From assembly GCA_902705825.1 (NCBI GenBank), contig CACSIL010000002.1:88606-145164 (forward strand): a DNA stretch of 56,559 nt, written 5' to 3'. The translations under genes were made by a program, and so were the position numbers. Of the stretch, positions 44,976 to 53,669 are shown piece after piece (the stretch's first letter is position 1; each line of letters opens with the position of its first letter). Source of the stretch: Halioglobus japonicus (GTDB taxonomy: Bacteria; Pseudomonadota; Gammaproteobacteria; Pseudomonadales; Halieaceae). The notes beneath the pieces are model-generated. The model was not told the DNA's origin, searched no databases, and saw nothing but the letters and a program-made list of their open reading frames with translations.

Positions 44976-45307
44976 GTGTTATAGCGGCCGCAGTGCGGCC
45001 GGCACCGGTCGTCTGTCTCTTTGAAACACAGGTAAAGCACATTCTTTCTAAAACCTCATATGTCTTTGTATTAAATAGGAAAATAGTGTTTTTTCAGTGC
45101 TTCTGATTGGGTTCTATTGATGGGCTTCTGCGGCGTACATGATTCGGCACCAGCGCCGTGTACACTCAAAGAGAATGAACTTCTCGCTTCTGGACGATAC
45201 CGTTTGGCCAGAGGCGATTGGCGCGTTACTATCGCGTAAAGACACCACGGGCACGAGCTTTCGCACCACAGAGTAAGCTGGTTCGTCCAAATTGTAAGGA
45301 TAGCGGT
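44976..45307. other. Intergenic region before the lipoprotein
   Basis: No gene is supported. It contains the GC hairpin above and AT-rich DNA at about 45055-45090 (TTAAATAGGAAAATAG), the likely promoter region of the lipoprotein. The in-frame extension of the lipoprotein frame back to 45218 has no Shine-Dalgarno and a composition unlike a signal peptide. Confidence 0.45.
44985..45001 (+). terminator. GC-rich hairpin after the protease gene
   Basis: CGGCCGC (44985-44991) and GCGGCCG (44995-45001) form a perfect 7-bp stem with a 3-base loop, ten bases after the stop codon. No T run follows, so it may stabilise or slow rather than terminate. Confidence 0.4.
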
Positions 45308-46297
45308 ATGGTCACCCGAATGAGTTTAAGTAGAGTTGTATACGCGTGTATCATTTTGTTGTGGCTCGGCGGCTGTGTACAAACCAAGACGACTCCCGGC
45401 TATGCGCGCGCTGGCGATCATGTCGTTATTGGGCTCGGCGGAATTGTGCGCAACGCGGGGGGCGAGGCCGTTCTCACGCAGAGCGATCTGACCATCACGT
45501 TGACCGATGCCAATGGTACGGATTTCAACCTTCAGCCCAGGCTGATCTTCAAGACCTTTGCCGATTACAGCGCCCAGGTAAATACCTTCACGTTTAACGG
45601 CACCAGTGCCGGATTGGGGTTGTTAGGAATGGTGCCGTATGATGGTGGCTGGATGGTGGTCACACCGTTGACCCCGCCAAATGATTACAATAATCCACTG
45701 CCTCTGGCAGTGGGCGCGGCGACGATCTCGGTTACATCCCCCAAACTACTTAACACGGCTTCGGCGGTCGAGGGTGATCTGAGTGCGATACCGATAGAAA
45801 TTATCGCTGGTACCTCACCTGAAGATGTTGATTTTATACGGCAGTTCAGCGGCTACCTCACGACGCAGGAAAGCTTCGTAGTAACGCCTGATGACCTCAC
45901 CGGAGTCACTGAAGTGGGTGGTGCGTTCCTGACCATCAACTATAACGATGATGCGTTTTTCCAGGGCGGCCTTGAACCCGTGGTGGTGCCCGCCAATCAC
46001 AACCCCTATGTGCAGGTAAACTACAATCTGGTGCCTAATGGTGATGGCACAGGCAAGATTCTGGTGACGCTACTCAATCCCGCTGGTTTCAAGACGGTGG
46101 CCACCGCAGATGCCAATTCCTCCTATCTTGCGGACCTGACCCTGCGTTTGAACTATTTTGGTGCTGTCGCTGATGCCAATCGTGCCATTGCCAAGGCCAA
46201 TTTCAGTATTGATACATTCAACAGCTATTACATCGGCCTCGACGGCGCGATCATTCCGGGTGTCACGCCGGTTTTGACGCACTCCATCGACCTGTAA
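45308..46297 (+). CDS. Predicted lipoprotein with beta-rich C-terminal domain
   Basis: 329 residues from ATG 45308 with AAGGA upstream. A lipoprotein signal is clear: hydrophobic ACIILLWLGGC with lipidated Cys at about residue 23. The mature protein is rich in Thr, Val, Asn and Gly with beta-strand alternation. The segment about 205-310 (GAFLTINYNDDAFF, then VQVNYNLVPN and YLADLTLRLNYFGA) recalls a cohesin-like beta-sandwich, but I cannot confirm it. It follows the dockerin-bearing protease by 332 bases. An outer-membrane surface anchor for the protease is a testable idea; otherwise it is unrecognised. Confidence 0.8.
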   Translation: MVTRMSLSRVVYACIILLWLGGCVQTKTTPGYARAGDHVVIGLGGIVRNAGGEAVLTQSDLTITLTDANGTDFNLQPRLIFKTFADYSAQVNTFTFNGTSAGLGLLGMVPYDGGWMVVTPLTPPNDYNNPLPLAVGAATISVTSPKLLNTASAVEGDLSAIPIEIIAGTSPEDVDFIRQFSGYLTTQESFVVTPDDLTGVTEVGGAFLTINYNDDAFFQGGLEPVVVPANHNPYVQVNYNLVPNGDGTGKILVTLLNPAGFKTVATADANSSYLADLTLRLNYFGAVADANRAIAKANFSIDTFNSYYIGLDGAIIPGVTPVLTHSIDL

Positions 46298-46323
46298 TTG
46301 AACTGGCGACGGTAGGGGCTGCA

Positions 46324-46728
46324 ATGAGTGTTTCCGGTAGTTGTCTGTGCAGCGCGGTGCAATTTGGCGTCGCTGAATTCTGTTCTGCCATTTTCAAGTG
46401 CCATTGCTCCAAATGCCGTAAAGCCTTTGGCGGTGCATCGAGTGCGGCTGCGCTGGCAACCGGAGATAACTTCCGCTGGTTACAGGGCGAGCAGCAGATC
46501 AAGGAATATCAGTGTGACAGTGGGTTTATGCGCCGATTTTGTCAGCATTGCGGCTCGATTGTGCCGCAGTACCTGACAGAACATCAGCTGTACTGGGTGC
46601 CAGTAGGATTATTGGATGCCGACCCGGGAATTCGGCTAAAGCAGCATATTCATGTGGATTCCAAAGCCGCCTGGGAGATCCTGGATACTGAGGCTCGACA
46701 GCATCGCGAGGGGTTCGGTTCGCCCTGA
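46324..46728 (+). CDS. GFA (glutathione-dependent formaldehyde-activating)-type protein
   Basis: 134 residues with the CENP-V/GFA zinc-binding pattern: GSCLCSAVQF, KCHCSKCRKAFG and FCQHCGSIVP, giving two zinc sites from Cys residues. The family name comes from a proposed S-hydroxymethylglutathione synthase, but most members lack tested activity. It starts 26 bases after the lipoprotein stop. A 13-bp inverted repeat follows. Confidence 0.92.
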   Translation: MSVSGSCLCSAVQFGVAEFCSAIFKCHCSKCRKAFGGASSAAALATGDNFRWLQGEQQIKEYQCDSGFMRRFCQHCGSIVPQYLTEHQLYWVPVGLLDADPGIRLKQHIHVDSKAAWEILDTEARQHREGFGSP

Positions 46729-46758
46729 ACGGAGGCCCGTTCGCAAGCCGATGTGCTC

Positions 46759-46837
46759 AAGCGGTATTGAGTGTCCAGCATGCCAATACAAGCCCCCGTT
46801 GTGACTTGAGTTCTTCGGCCCAGCCTCAATACCGCTT
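46759..46837. repeat. 13-bp perfect inverted repeat with 53-base spacer
   Basis: AAGCGGTATTGAG at 46759-46771 is the exact reverse complement of CTCAATACCGCTT at 46825-46837. It lies between the stops of two convergent genes (GFA and cytochrome c'), so it may form a cruciform or a bidirectional transcript end. It contains no open frame and its arms lack flanking T runs. Confidence 0.6.
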
Positions 46838-46859
46838 CGTTCTATTGCCTGAAGGTGTC

Positions 46860-47342
46860 CTAGTACAGGTATTCCTTCGATTTGTAATCGTCGTGACAGG
46901 CTTTACACGCTTTGCCCGTAGCGCCGACACCCGCCGCAATCGCCTTGCGGTCAGTTCCCTGATTGGCGACCGTTTGCAGCGCGTCCACGGCTTTGGTTAA
47001 ATCGTTCATCTTGGCTTCGAAATCCGCCTTGTTCTCCCATATCTCAGGCTTGGCCCGTGTTGTACCCTTGTCCGTGCCATCGGCGAAGCCGCGCATTACG
47101 TCCAGTGTGACCAGAGCCGCCAACTGGTCTGCATAGGATGCCATCTGGTCTTCCTGCCAGGGGATGTCACCCTTGACCATGGCCGCCATGGGGCCGAAAT
47201 TTGCCGCCATCATCGCAAACCATGACTGGCGATAGGACTGTGCGGGTTCCTTGTCGTCGTAGTGTGAAACCGCAAGGGGCGAGAGTACCAGGCCTGAAAG
47301 GACAATAATCGCCAGAAGTGTATTGCGCTGAGAACGTTGCAT
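46860..47342 (-). CDS. Class II cytochrome c (cytochrome c'-like), exported
   Basis: 160 residues. An N-terminal signal (about 9-24: LLAIIVLSGLVLSPLAV) directs export, and the single heme motif C-K-A-C-H lies at the C-terminus in GKACKACHDDYKSKEYLY, as expected of cytochrome c' four-helix bundles. These bind NO or CO or pass electrons in the periplasm. No redox partner gene is adjacent. Divergent from the KstD-like gene, with 223 bases between the starts. Confidence 0.92.
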   Translation of the reverse strand: MQRSQRNTLLAIIVLSGLVLSPLAVSHYDDKEPAQSYRQSWFAMMAANFGPMAAMVKGDIPWQEDQMASYADQLAALVTLDVMRGFADGTDKGTTRAKPEIWENKADFEAKMNDLTKAVDALQTVANQGTDRKAIAAGVGATGKACKACHDDYKSKEYLY

Positions 47343-47565
47343 ACCGAGTTCCTTGTTGTAAATGAATATTGTCTGCAGGAGTGCAGGCTGATAACAGTGT
47401 ATAAATCGCTTGGCGTGGGTGACAAGGAAAATTTTTCTGGTATTGCGGCTCTGTGTAGATACATTGCGACCAATTTCTTAAACCTGTGGCCTCTTAACGC
47501 TGTAGCGGGGCGGCATTGCGCGATGATTGCGCTAACATGACAGCTGTATTCAAGGAGCGAGAGTA

Positions 47566-49278
47566 ATGGCAGTAAGGCAGAAGTGGGATTACAGTTTTGA
47601 TGTGGTGGTGGTTGGCTCCGGCAACGGGGGAATGACCGCGGCGCTCTGTAGCTACGAGATGGGAATGAAGGATGTCGTGGTGGTTGAGAAATCCAATCTC
47701 TACGGCGGCACAAGTTCAATCTCCGGTGGGGGTGTCTGGATACCCTGTAACCGCTATGCCCAGGCGGCTGGAGCGGAGGATTCCATTGAAAATGCCAAAA
47801 CCTACCTGCGCCAGCTGATCACAGAAGAGGAAGTGCCGGACTATCAACTGGATGCCTACCTCGAAAATGGCCCCAAAATGGTCGACTTTATGCACCAGCG
47901 TACCCGTATGCGCTACGAGACACTGGAGCACTACCCGGATTACTACACCAACCTTGAAGGTGCCATGCATGGGCACCGTTCAATGGAGCCGGAAACCTTC
48001 AATGCGGACGAACTGGGCGAGGAGTGGCGACGCCTGCGCCGCACCCACCCGATGATGCATCTGGCCGGGGTTATTGGTTTTACCCAGGTGGAAGCTGCGC
48101 TGCTGATAGGGCAGCAGCCCGGTTGGTGGAAAACGGCGCTGAAGCTGGTGGCGGATTACCTGCTGGATATTCCCTGGCGTCTCAAAGACAAGTTTCACCG
48201 ACGGCTGGCCACGGGCTGCGCCGGCGTTGCGCGCTTGCGCGCCTCCATGCAGGACCGCGATATTCCGCTGTGGCTGAATACATCGATGACCAAAGTTGTC
48301 GACGTTGACGGCAAGGTTGTTGGCATTGAGGTAATTCGCGATGGCAAACCCCTGCGTATCCAGGCGCGCCAGGCGGTTATCCTTGCTGCGGGCGGTTTTG
48401 AGCACAATCAGGAGATGCGCGAGCAATATTTGCCACAGCCGACAGATCACCGCTGGAGTGCCGGCACGAGAGACAATACCGGGGATGCGATACGTGAAGG
48501 TATTCGTCTGGGGGCAAAAATGCACCGCATGAACGAGGCCTGGTGGTGCAACACGATATCGGTGCCGGGTGAGGAGATTCCCCGACTGAGTATTATGGAA
48601 AAATCCTACCCCGGCTCCATTATGGTGAACCCGGCGGGGCAGCGTTTCAGCAATGAGTCGCAAAACTACATGGCGTTCCAGCAGGAAACGTTTGCCAAGC
48701 ACACAGAGGAAACCCCCCTCAATCCCAGTTGGCAGATATTTGACGCGAATTTCCGCGCCACTTATTTTGTCGGCCCGCTGTATAACAGCAAGTTCCTGCC
48801 GGACTGGGCCGTGCCCAAGCGGTACGAGGAAGAAGGCTTCTTTGCCAAGGCGGACACGGTGGCGGAGCTGGCGCGCAAGATCAATGTGGACGCGGACGGT
48901 TTGCAGGACACTGTGCAGAAAATGAATGAATATGCGCGCAATGGCAGCGACCCCGATTGCCATCGTGGTGAATCGGCCTATGACCGTTATTATGGTGATC
49001 CGCGTGTCACGCCTAACCCCTGCCTGGGGCCTATCGATAAGCCGCCGTACTATGCAATGAAAGTTGATCCGGGTGATTTCGGAACGCAGGGCGGCATGGT
49101 AATCAATGCGCAGGCGCAGGTTTTACACGAGGATGGCAGTGTCATTGACGGACTGTACGCGATCGGTAACTGCAGTGCGCCGACCTTGCCCTGCTATCCC
49201 GGACCAGGTTCTACCCTGGGCCCGGCAATGACGTTTGCCTATCAGGCGGCGAAGGCGATTACCGGCTACAAGGATTAA
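47566..49278 (+). CDS. KstD-like FAD-dependent 3-ketosteroid dehydrogenase/fumarate-reductase-type flavoprotein
   Basis: 570 residues. VVVVGSGNGGMTAALCSYE is the FAD Rossmann site, YGGTSSISGGGVWIPCN follows, and GNCSAPTLPCYPGPGSTLGP near the C-terminus matches the Tyr-Gly-rich catalytic/FAD segment of 3-ketosteroid delta-1-dehydrogenases. Family members introduce a double bond in ring A of 3-ketosteroids or act on related substrates. The specific substrate is not shown; no other steroid-degradation gene is near. GAGCGAGAG precedes the ATG. Confidence 0.9.
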   Translation: MAVRQKWDYSFDVVVVGSGNGGMTAALCSYEMGMKDVVVVEKSNLYGGTSSISGGGVWIPCNRYAQAAGAEDSIENAKTYLRQLITEEEVPDYQLDAYLENGPKMVDFMHQRTRMRYETLEHYPDYYTNLEGAMHGHRSMEPETFNADELGEEWRRLRRTHPMMHLAGVIGFTQVEAALLIGQQPGWWKTALKLVADYLLDIPWRLKDKFHRRLATGCAGVARLRASMQDRDIPLWLNTSMTKVVDVDGKVVGIEVIRDGKPLRIQARQAVILAAGGFEHNQEMREQYLPQPTDHRWSAGTRDNTGDAIREGIRLGAKMHRMNEAWWCNTISVPGEEIPRLSIMEKSYPGSIMVNPAGQRFSNESQNYMAFQQETFAKHTEETPLNPSWQIFDANFRATYFVGPLYNSKFLPDWAVPKRYEEEGFFAKADTVAELARKINVDADGLQDTVQKMNEYARNGSDPDCHRGESAYDRYYGDPRVTPNPCLGPIDKPPYYAMKVDPGDFGTQGGMVINAQAQVLHEDGSVIDGLYAIGNCSAPTLPCYPGPGSTLGPAMTFAYQAAKAITGYKD

Positions 49279-49642
49279 GGCCCCTTTTTGTCAGCGCCGT
49301 TGGAGTTGGTTTCTACGTAGACTGCAGCGGCGCGTGAAAGCGTCTATACCCTCAATCTGTGCAAGTTCACCTTTCTAGGGTCGCCAGAGGACGCGCCCGA
49401 TATAGCGGGTTGGCCCTCAATCCGCCGCCGCCCACCGAAAGAGTCTATAAATCCTGCCTCAGGTATTCGTCGCCGGCTTTGTCCTGAACAATCCCCCGCA
49501 ACTGGTGTGAACTGAACTTCGGCACTGTGTCGTACACGACTCCTGCCGCGATCAGCGGTGGGACTTCGATAGCGAAAGATATTCATTTATACGGATTCGT
49601 TATAGTCCTAAAATACGGGGCTAAACACCGGGGGATAAAGGA
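49279..49642. other. Intergenic region between the KstD-like and aminotransferase genes
   Basis: No gene is supported. A hairpin with arms GCGCCGTTG (49294-49302) and CAGCGGCGC (49325-49333), one G-U pair, lies 16 bases after the KstD-like stop and may end that transcript. The rest is unremarkable. Confidence 0.5.
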
Positions 49643-50968
49643 ATGACCACCAAACCGCTCACCCGCGAGCAACTCGAAGCCTACTGGATGCCCTACACAG
49701 GCAACCGCCAGTTCAAGCGCGATCCACGAATGATTGTTGCCGCAGAGGGTGTGCACTTAATCGATGACAGTGGGCGCAGGATACTCGATGGGCTCTCCGG
49801 CCTTTGGTGCTGTGGGGCAGGGCACAACCGGCGAGAGATCACTGAAGCGGTGCATGCACAGATGCAGGTGCTCGACTACGCACCCTCGTTTCAGTTTGGT
49901 CACCCGGGTGCGTTTGAGCTTGCCAACACGATAAAGTCAATGATGCCCGATTCCCTCGATTATGTGTTTTTCACCAACTCGGGTTCGGAGTGCGTAGACA
50001 CTGCTATGAAAATGGCGCGCGCATACTGGCGACAGAAGGGCCTGCCTGGAAAGACGCGGTTTATCGGTCGTGGCAGGGGTTATCACGGTGTCAATTTTGG
50101 CGGTATATCCGTGGGCGGCATAGCCGCTAACCGAAAACTGTTTGGGCAGGGTATCGATGCGGATCATCTATCGCATACGCTGTTGCCGGAAAACGTATTC
50201 AGTCGAGGAATGCCGTCAGCCGGGGCCAGTCTGGCAGATGAACTGGTTGATATGATTGCATTACACGACGCCTCCAATATCGCCGCTGTTATTGTTGAGC
50301 CGGTGGTGGGGTCCGGCGGGGTTATTCCTCCACCACAGGGATATCTGCAGCGCTTGCGCGAGATTTGTACAGCAAACGAGATCCTGTTGATCTTTGATGA
50401 GGTTATAACCGGCCTGGGGCGCTGTGGTGGTCTTACGGCGGCCGGCGTATTTGGCGTCGTGCCCGATATCCTGACGCTGGCAAAACAGCTGACCAATGGC
50501 GCCATACCGATGGGGGCGGTGGTTGCACAGGGCGAGATCTACCAGACTTTCATGGAGCAGGGCGGCCCCGACTATATGCTTGAATTTCCTCACGGTTACA
50601 CTTATTCCGGTCACCCGGTTGCCTGTGCCGCAGCAAGTGCCGCGCTGGCGCTGTTGCAGCGCGAGGAGTTACCGCAGCGTGTGGCCAGCCTAGCGCCGTA
50701 CTTTGAAGATGCTCTGCATCACCTCAATGGTGCGCCGCATGTGGGCGATATTCGCAATTTTGGTTTTGCCGGCGCGGTACAATTGAACGCTTATCCCGGC
50801 GAGCCGGCGAGACGACCGTTTGAGGTCGCCATGAGAATGTGGGAGAAGGGCTTCTATGTGCGCTATGGCGCTGATGTGATATCACTGGGCCTGCCATTTG
50901 TGATCGAGACGAATCAGATTGACAGTTTGCTCTGCGCTCTCAACGAGACGCTGGTTGAGCTGGCCTGA
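49643..50968 (+). CDS. Class III PLP aminotransferase (omega-amino acid:pyruvate type)
   Basis: 441 residues, fold type I. LWCCGAGHNRREI is the N-terminal active-site lid, FFTNSGSECVDTAMKMA binds the PLP phosphate, LLIFDEVITGLGR has the Asp that contacts the pyridine nitrogen, and LTLAKQLTNGAIPMGAV carries the Schiff-base Lys. Closest known activity is beta-alanine or omega-amino acid transamination to pyruvate. AAAGGA sits directly before the ATG. The AEC transporter follows after 58 bases, so uptake and transamination of an amine-bearing compound may be linked. Confidence 0.94.
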   Translation: MTTKPLTREQLEAYWMPYTGNRQFKRDPRMIVAAEGVHLIDDSGRRILDGLSGLWCCGAGHNRREITEAVHAQMQVLDYAPSFQFGHPGAFELANTIKSMMPDSLDYVFFTNSGSECVDTAMKMARAYWRQKGLPGKTRFIGRGRGYHGVNFGGISVGGIAANRKLFGQGIDADHLSHTLLPENVFSRGMPSAGASLADELVDMIALHDASNIAAVIVEPVVGSGGVIPPPQGYLQRLREICTANEILLIFDEVITGLGRCGGLTAAGVFGVVPDILTLAKQLTNGAIPMGAVVAQGEIYQTFMEQGGPDYMLEFPHGYTYSGHPVACAAASAALALLQREELPQRVASLAPYFEDALHHLNGAPHVGDIRNFGFAGAVQLNAYPGEPARRPFEVAMRMWEKGFYVRYGADVISLGLPFVIETNQIDSLLCALNETLVELA

Positions 50969-51026
50969 GGTGGTTGCTGTTATCGCGGCAGGTGCAGCAC
51001 AGCTTATTGTGCAAATGGTTTGAGTC

Positions 51027-51995
51027 ATGTCTCTCACTGACGCAAGTGCGCTTTTCTACGCTGCTCTGGCTGTGTCATTGCCGACATTCGCGTGGGTGGT
51101 GCTCGGTGTGCTGTTAAAGTGGAGTGGCCTGCTGCCACAGTCACTCAACGAAAAACTGTCGCGCTTTGCGTTTATGTTTGGCCTGCCTGTGATGTTGTTT
51201 GCCGGGGCCGCGCAGGTCGATTACTCCGGTCTGGGTAGCGCACTCTATCTGTTGGCAGGTGTTCTGGCTACGTTGTTAACCGTTGTCCTCAGTGCGCTAT
51301 ATTCTCGCTGGCGTCGTCATCCGCTCGCTTTGAGCGGAATCTTTGTACAGTCTGCGTTTCGCTCTAATCTCGCCATCGTCGGTGTCGCGCTGACATTTTC
51401 AGCTTACGGTGACCGTGGTACAGAACTGGCTGCCATGCCCATCGCACTGATGACGGTGCTGTACAATATTCTTGCGGTGTTGGTGCTCAATACCACGTTG
51501 GGCTCAAGTACCACGATACGCAGTGTGCTGGCCGGCATCGTGCGTAATCCATTGATTATCGGTATCAGTGCGGGGGTGTGTCTGTCCGTTTCCGGGCTGC
51601 CAGTTCCGTCGGTATTGCGCCCTGTCGGGTCGGGCTTGTCGACGTTTTTTCTGCCGCTGGTGCTGGTCTGTATCGGCGCCTCCATGAATTTTTCGCGCTT
51701 GTATAAGGCAGAGGCCCTGACCTGGGAGGCGACACTGTGGCGTTTGTGCATCGCGCCGCTGCTGGGGGTTCTGCTGGCCTGGTCGATGGGTGTGCGTGAT
51801 GAGCAACTGGGCGTGATGTTCCTGTTACTGGCCACGCCTGTGGCAGCGTCCAGTCACGTGATGGTCGTCGCGGCGCGTGGCGATGGCACCCTGGCGGCAA
51901 ATATTGTGGTACTGACAACCATCCTCTCAATGGTGACGATTACCTGCGGGTTTTTCCTGTTGTCGCTGTTCTCGTTGACAGGGACCTTGCGTTAA
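51027..51995 (+). CDS. AEC (auxin efflux carrier) family transporter
   Basis: 322 residues with about ten hydrophobic helices in two halves. The first helix is LPTFAWVVLGVLLKW, LSRFAFMFGLPVMLFAGAAQ and LATPVAASSHVMVVAARG are characteristic. AEC members transport small organic acids such as malonate or malate; the substrate here is unknown. Converges with the MarR-like gene, the two overlapping by four bases at the stops. Confidence 0.92.
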   Translation: MSLTDASALFYAALAVSLPTFAWVVLGVLLKWSGLLPQSLNEKLSRFAFMFGLPVMLFAGAAQVDYSGLGSALYLLAGVLATLLTVVLSALYSRWRRHPLALSGIFVQSAFRSNLAIVGVALTFSAYGDRGTELAAMPIALMTVLYNILAVLVLNTTLGSSTTIRSVLAGIVRNPLIIGISAGVCLSVSGLPVPSVLRPVGSGLSTFFLPLVLVCIGASMNFSRLYKAEALTWEATLWRLCIAPLLGVLLAWSMGVRDEQLGVMFLLLATPVAASSHVMVVAARGDGTLAANIVVLTTILSMVTITCGFFLLSLFSLTGTLR

Positions 51996-52354
51996 CTTTT
52001 CAGCCCTTCGTCGAACAACCGGATAGCGCGATCGAAAAATTGCTCCAGTCCGACCTTCAGCGATTCAGACAGCTGGATACGCTTCGCTCTGCCATCATCC
52101 GGGTCCGGAATCTCCACAATCAGCCCTTTTTCGATGGCGCGATCCAGATATTTTTTGGCGGTTTGAATGCCCAGGTGGCGCATAAACATAACGGCCTCCT
52201 GCTTTCTTACAGGACTTTCACTGAGCCACAGTCCGGTAAACAGATCGGAATAATTGATATCGTGAAAATCTTTATCCTGTAGAAACGCTACCCATTCAGC
52301 ATCCATTCTATTCAGCGTCAGGACGAAGTTCTGTCTTCTGCGTTGTGTCGCCAT
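51992..52354 (-). CDS. MarR-like winged-helix regulator
   Basis: 120 residues from ATG 52354. A winged helix is suggested by SPVRKQEAVMFMRHLGIQTA (recognition helix region) and GLIVEIPDPDDGRAKRIQLS (wing), the latter matching the D-x-R-A/S-K-R wing of MarR proteins. It is small and lacks a ligand pocket domain of any size. Divergently placed next to the Rieske operon, with a 178-base AT-rich spacer between, so it likely controls that operon and itself. The open frame extends 14 codons upstream with a TTG. Confidence 0.78.
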   Translation of the reverse strand: MATQRRRQNFVLTLNRMDAEWVAFLQDKDFHDINYSDLFTGLWLSESPVRKQEAVMFMRHLGIQTAKKYLDRAIEKGLIVEIPDPDDGRAKRIQLSESLKVGLEQFFDRAIRLFDEGLKS

Positions 52355-52532
52355 TGCTGCTACCTGCCTTATTCTTCCTGTCCTTCCGTCGGGCAAAATT
52401 ATAGAGGCACTTTAGCTCCATATCTACATATAAAAATACTAGTAAAAATAATAATATAATGATAGATTTCTATCCGTCCTCAAAATCCAGACGCACTGCA
52501 AATGTGTTGAAAACAGGAATGTGGTTATAGCC
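52355..52532. promoter_or_regulatory. AT-rich divergent promoter region, MarR-like gene/Rieske operon
   Basis: Between 52410 and 52470 the DNA is almost entirely A and T. It contains TATAAT at 52455-52460, a plausible -10 for the Rieske operon, and the 8-bp palindrome TACTAGTA at about 52436-52443, a candidate operator core. No good -35 was found. Confidence 0.4.
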
Positions 52533-53669
52533 ATGACTTCGTCCAGCAAATTTAAATACACCATCGATCAACCGCTACCGGAGCACATCCCGGTCAAAAT
52601 GTTGGCTCCTTCCCAGGAAACCTTTACTAGCAGTGCGCTATTTGAACGCGAGCTATCCACGATCTTCGATTCAGACTGGGTAATGATGGGCCGCGCTGGC
52701 TCCATCCCTGAGCCAGGCGACTATTTTACAGCCCAACTTGGCAAGCGTCCGATCATATTGATGAGGCAGAAGGATTCCAGCATCAAGGCAATGGGCAACT
52801 ACTGCCTGCATCGTTACACGCAGTTACTGACCGGCTGTGGCTCGACCAAAAATATTGTCTGTCCTTATCACTACTGGTCTTACGCCCTGGATGGACAGTT
52901 GGAGGGGGTGCCGAACAAGCAGGGATTTTGCCCCGGGGATCTGGAAGAGGCGGAACTGGTATCCCTCGCCTGTGAAGTCTTTATGGGATATATCTTCGTC
53001 TCCCTGAAACAGGATAGGGTTCCTGTTTCCACGCGACTGGCAGGGCTTGCGGAGGTGTTGTCAAACTTTGGTCTGGAGCGCTACGAAGATCATTTTGTCG
53101 AGCATCAGGACACATGGAATGCCAACTGGAAGCTCATCTGCCACAACTTTATCGAAAGTTATCACGTCACCTATACACACAAAAAGTCTATCGGCCCAAC
53201 AAACCCAACCAAAGCGGCAGAGTATGGTCCCGTCGGAGAGCCTTACCACACAGTGCATAGTAATTCGTACGCGGCAGATCACTTTCCCGAAGTGTTCAAT
53301 ACGCGCCTGGATGACTCGGAGAAAACCCGGTTTTATGTGATGGGTGTATTTCCCAATGGTTTGATAGCGATAGAGCCTAATTTTGTCTGGTGGATGGCGC
53401 TGGAACCGGTTGCCGCAAACAAAACAAACTCCCGGTGGGGCGTGTCGTTTCTGCCCGAAACTCTGAAGCGGCTTGATGAGCCCGAGCAGTTTATTCAAGA
53501 CACAGTAGAACTGCTCGTGACCGCTACATCTGAAGATAAGGAAATGGTCGAGCGAATGCAGAGGGGCTCGATGTTTGGCGCAGAAAAAGCAGGCCCGCTG
53601 CATGCCCCCCTGGAAATTCATATCAAGGATTTTGACGACTATATTCGGCGTCAGATGGCGTCAGCATAG
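52533..53669 (+). CDS. Rieske non-heme iron oxygenase, alpha subunit
   Basis: 378 residues from ATG 52533 (a GTG at 52521 with AGGA just upstream is possible). The Rieske 2Fe-2S cluster is held by C91-x-H93 and C110-x2-H113 in NYCLHRYTQ and VCPYHYWSY. Mononuclear iron ligands lie in CHNFIESYHVTYTHK (H211, H216). It hydroxylates or O/N-demethylates a ring or betaine-like substrate using electrons from a separate reductase, which is not in the window. The usual C-P-x-H-G-W has Tyr for Gly. SDR and creatininase genes follow directly. Confidence 0.93.
   Translation: MTSSSKFKYTIDQPLPEHIPVKMLAPSQETFTSSALFERELSTIFDSDWVMMGRAGSIPEPGDYFTAQLGKRPIILMRQKDSSIKAMGNYCLHRYTQLLTGCGSTKNIVCPYHYWSYALDGQLEGVPNKQGFCPGDLEEAELVSLACEVFMGYIFVSLKQDRVPVSTRLAGLAEVLSNFGLERYEDHFVEHQDTWNANWKLICHNFIESYHVTYTHKKSIGPTNPTKAAEYGPVGEPYHTVHSNSYAADHFPEVFNTRLDDSEKTRFYVMGVFPNGLIAIEPNFVWWMALEPVAANKTNSRWGVSFLPETLKRLDEPEQFIQDTVELLVTATSEDKEMVERMQRGSMFGAEKAGPLHAPLEIHIKDFDDYIRRQMASA

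Noticed and set aside
47980..48963. 327-codon frame opposite the KstD-like gene
   Set aside because: Antisense shadow of a well-supported gene; no recognisable domain and no Shine-Dalgarno.
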